Source: Tragulus kanchil (taxonomy: Eukaryota > Chordata > Mammalia > Artiodactyla > Tragulidae). Taken from it: a DNA stretch of 64,000 bases. Positions 62,414 through 64,000 of this stretch are shown here, piece after piece. Location of the stretch: assembly GCA_022376925.1 (NCBI GenBank), contig JAIOJX010000006.1, positions 61,589,394-61,653,393 on the forward strand, written 5' to 3'. The position numbers and the translations under genes are program-made. Positions within the stretch are counted from its first letter, which is position 1. Every line of letters begins with the position of its first letter. The notes under the pieces are model-generated. The model was not told the origin of the DNA, did no database searches, and was given only the letters and a program-made list of their open reading frames with translations.

Positions 62414-63018
62414 CTACTTCTGCTTCATTGACTATGAGAAAGCCTTTGACTGTGTGGATCACGAACTGTGGAAAATTCTCGGAGATGGGATATCAGACCA
62501 TCTAGCTTATACCTTAGAAACCTGTATGCAGATCAAGAAACTCAGACCGTTAGAACCTTACATGGAACAATTGATTGGTTCAAAATTGGGGAAGGAGTAC
62601 AACAAGGCTGTGTATTGTCACCCTATTTATTTAACTTATATACAGAGTACATCATAAGAAATGCTGGACTTAATGAGTCACAAGTTTAAGCTGACTTAAA
62701 ACTTCACATTCAAAAAAAAAGTCATGGCATCCAGTCCCATCACTTCATGGTAAATACAGAAAAAGCAGAAGCAGTGACAGACTTTTTTTTATTGGACTTC
62801 AAAATCGCTGCAGACACTCACTGTAGCCATGAAACTAGAAGACACTTGCTTCTTGGAAGGAAAGCTTTGGGAAACCTAGACTGTGTATCAAAAAGCAAAT
62901 ATATCAGGTTTCCGCAATGGTCCAGTGGGTAAAGAGTCTGCCTTTCACTGCAAGGGGCGCCAGTTCGATCCCTGGCATGGGAAGATCTCACATGTCACGG
63001 AGCAGCTGGACAGGTATG
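62414..63018 (+). mobile_element. BovB and SINE left half, second copy from duplication 23
   Basis: 62414-62908 is BovB (as 61337-61831) and 62909-63018 is the SINE head and body (as 61832-61941). Redundant. Confidence 0.85.
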
Positions 63019-63466
63019 TGTGGGGCTTTTGCAAGGAAAGAGGGCTTTTGCAAGCACAGGGAAGCTTAAGCACATATTTGCAGTTTGGTGCTAAAAGGAC
63101 GCCTACAGGAAGAGACAGGGCATGATCTAAGGTCCATTGTCAAGACTTCTGATTGTTGCGCTCTGGGCAATGCAGGCTCACCGTGAGTTCCTATTGCAAT
63201 GTAAATGTGTGGTTGCTCGACCTTTAGGTTGATTGGTGTAACTATAGGAAGTCCCTTGCAAACCCCTCTTTCGTTTGCCTATAAAAATTGTTAGTTTACT
63301 CTAATAAAGTGGAACCGCTCCGACGGAACCCCTGTCAAGTCTGATTGTCCCCTGCCTCAGCCAGGGGGCTGCGGGGTGGGCAGTTCAAGATTTGCCTTTC
63401 TCCGAGATCTCCCGGTTTGGCCGGGGGTAATCCCGCTGCCTTCCCTTTCTGCGGAAGGTCCCCGCA
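63019..63466 (+). mobile_element. Solo LTR inside the SINE (complete copy)
   Basis: 448 bases, TGTGGGG to CCCGCA, matching the LTR at 22627 in order: AGCTTAAGCACATATTTGCA, TTGATTGGTGTAAC, TATAAAA, AATAAA, GCGGAAGGTC. Left flank GGTATG and right flank GATGTG do not form a clean 6-base target-site duplication. If the LTR is taken to start two bases later, TATGTG/GATGTG match in 5 of 6. No retroviral genes are present. Confidence 0.88.
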
Positions 63467-63634
63467 GATGTGCCCAATTATGAGCCATCACCCTGAAGCA
63501 CATGTGCCAAGAGTCGATGCTCTGCTACAGGAGAGACCACCATGATGGGAGGCCCACACAGATTAAAGAACAAAGATGGATGAAAATAAATAAATGAAAT
63601 AACAATAAATGAGCCCAAAAATTAAAGAAAAAAA
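63467..63634 (+). mobile_element. CHR-2-type SINE, right half
   Basis: Continues the SINE split at 63018: GTGCCCAATTATGAGCC, then CATGATGGGAGGCCCACACA at 63541 and an A-rich tail near 63600-63635. BovB resumes immediately with GACATCACTTTGTCAACAAA. Confidence 0.85.
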
Positions 63635-64000
63635 AAGACATCACTTTGTCAACAAAGATAGGTATAGTCAAAGTTATGATTTTCCCAGTAGTCATATATG
63701 GATGTGAGTGTTGGACCATAAAAAGACTGATGGCTGAAGAATTGATGCTTTTGAGCTGTGGTGACAGAGAAGACTCTTAAGAATCCCTTGGACAAGAAGG
63801 ATGTCAAACCTATCCTAAAGGCAATCTGCCCACATTATTCATTGGAAGCTGAAGCCCCAATACTTTGACTACCTGATTTGAAGAGTCAAGTCATTGGAAA
63901 GACCCTGATGCTGTAAAAGACTGAAGGTGAAGGAAAAGAGGTCCACAGAGCTGGTAAATAGCATCATCAACTCAGAGGAATCTAACTTGGGCAAACTTCA

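Larger units (their letters stand above)
61337..63469. repeat. Tandem duplication 23 (61337-62388 / 62414-63469)
   Basis: Offset 1077 rising to 1081 because four homopolymers in the last 55 bases of copy 1 are each one base short (GGCCGGGGG/GGCGGGG, TCCCGC/TCCGC, CCCC/CCC). The filler 62389-62413 is not random: it repeats an internal LTR phrase (AAAGTGGAACCGC...ACGGAACCCC). Confidence 0.95.
61135..64000 (+). mobile_element. BovB LINE with nested SINE and LTR, cut by window end
   Basis: Plus-strand BovB RT. 61377-61612 gives palm-region words (GEGVQQGCVLSPYLFNLYTE), and 61670-61830 a later segment. The element then breaks at about 61832 for a SINE and resumes at about 63635, with the C-terminal region (TATATGGATGTGAGTGTTGG near 63697) continuing to the end of the window. 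Decayed by stops, frameshifts and a deletion that removed the palm YADD stretch. Duplication 23 repeats 61337-62388. Confidence 0.85.

Noticed and set aside
22627..63466. The two LTRs as ends of one provirus
   Set aside because: The 40 kb between them holds L1, SINEs, a pseudogene and unique DNA but no retroviral genes, and each LTR sits in a different context.
1065..63469. Real segmental or satellite-like tandem amplification
   Set aside because: Units are unrelated to each other in sequence, each is only doubled, lengths cluster near 1.1 kb regardless of content, and errors concentrate at joins. This fits untrimmed overlaps better than biology.
1..64000. CRISPR array, operon or other prokaryotic system
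   Set aside because: No short regularly spaced repeats with unique spacers and no dense coding; the repeat content is ruminant.

Overview
The window looks like intergenic or intronic DNA from a pecoran ruminant (cattle, sheep, goat, buffalo or deer type). The evidence is the repeat content: BovB (RTE-type) LINEs, Bov-tA and Bov-A SINEs, CHR-2-type tRNA-Glu SINEs, ruminant L1 3' ends and two solo LTRs of one endogenous-retrovirus family. I found no intact host protein-coding gene. The one gene-derived locus is a dead processed pseudogene of TPT1 (TCTP), about 29246-30140. All other long reading frames fall in broken transposable elements or are chance frames in AT-rich DNA.

The dominant structure is not a gene. 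It is a ladder of 23 direct tandem duplications, each about 1.0-1.26 kb, running from 1065 to 63469. In each, a block ends and the same block starts again head-to-tail, with a few bases of shared sequence or a short scrambled filler at the join. Copies are nearly identical in their middles, with rare substitutions that are mostly transitions. Differences pile up next to the joins as shortened homopolymers and garbled sequence. Deleting one copy of each pair restores continuous L1, BovB, SINE, LTR and pseudogene sequences. The simplest reading is that overlapping assembly pieces of about 2-4 kb were concatenated without trimming their roughly 1.1-kb overlaps. About 26 kb of the 64 kb would then be redundant, leaving about 38 kb of real locus. 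This should be resolved before any copy number, repeat density or ORF count is used.

Layout: 1-1455 BovB (minus). 1456-4650 unassigned. 4650-10660 L1 pieces with a CHR-2 SINE. 10665-13575 BovB (minus) with an L1 3' end inserted in it. 14300-21130 a long plus-strand L1 ORF2/3' chain carrying Bov-A, CHR-2 and Bov-tA insertions. 22627-23085 a solo LTR. 23090-24405 L1. 26300-27690 an old L1. 27700-27905 Bov-tA. 29246-30140 the TPT1 pseudogene. 30440-35690 L1 fragments on both strands with CHR-2 and Bov-tA. 35690-48520 mostly unassigned DNA with a possible old LTR and Bov-tA copies. 48522-54885 CHR-2, Bov-tA and BovB pieces. 54885-61130 unassigned. 61135-64000 a BovB holding a SINE that itself holds a solo LTR.

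There are no genes here that act together, and I did not find a new biological system. The items most worth checking are the duplication ladder and its two classes of difference, the three-layer BovB/SINE/LTR nest, the SINE with an L1-like 3' tail, and the TPT1 retrocopy that starts at its 5'TOP tract.
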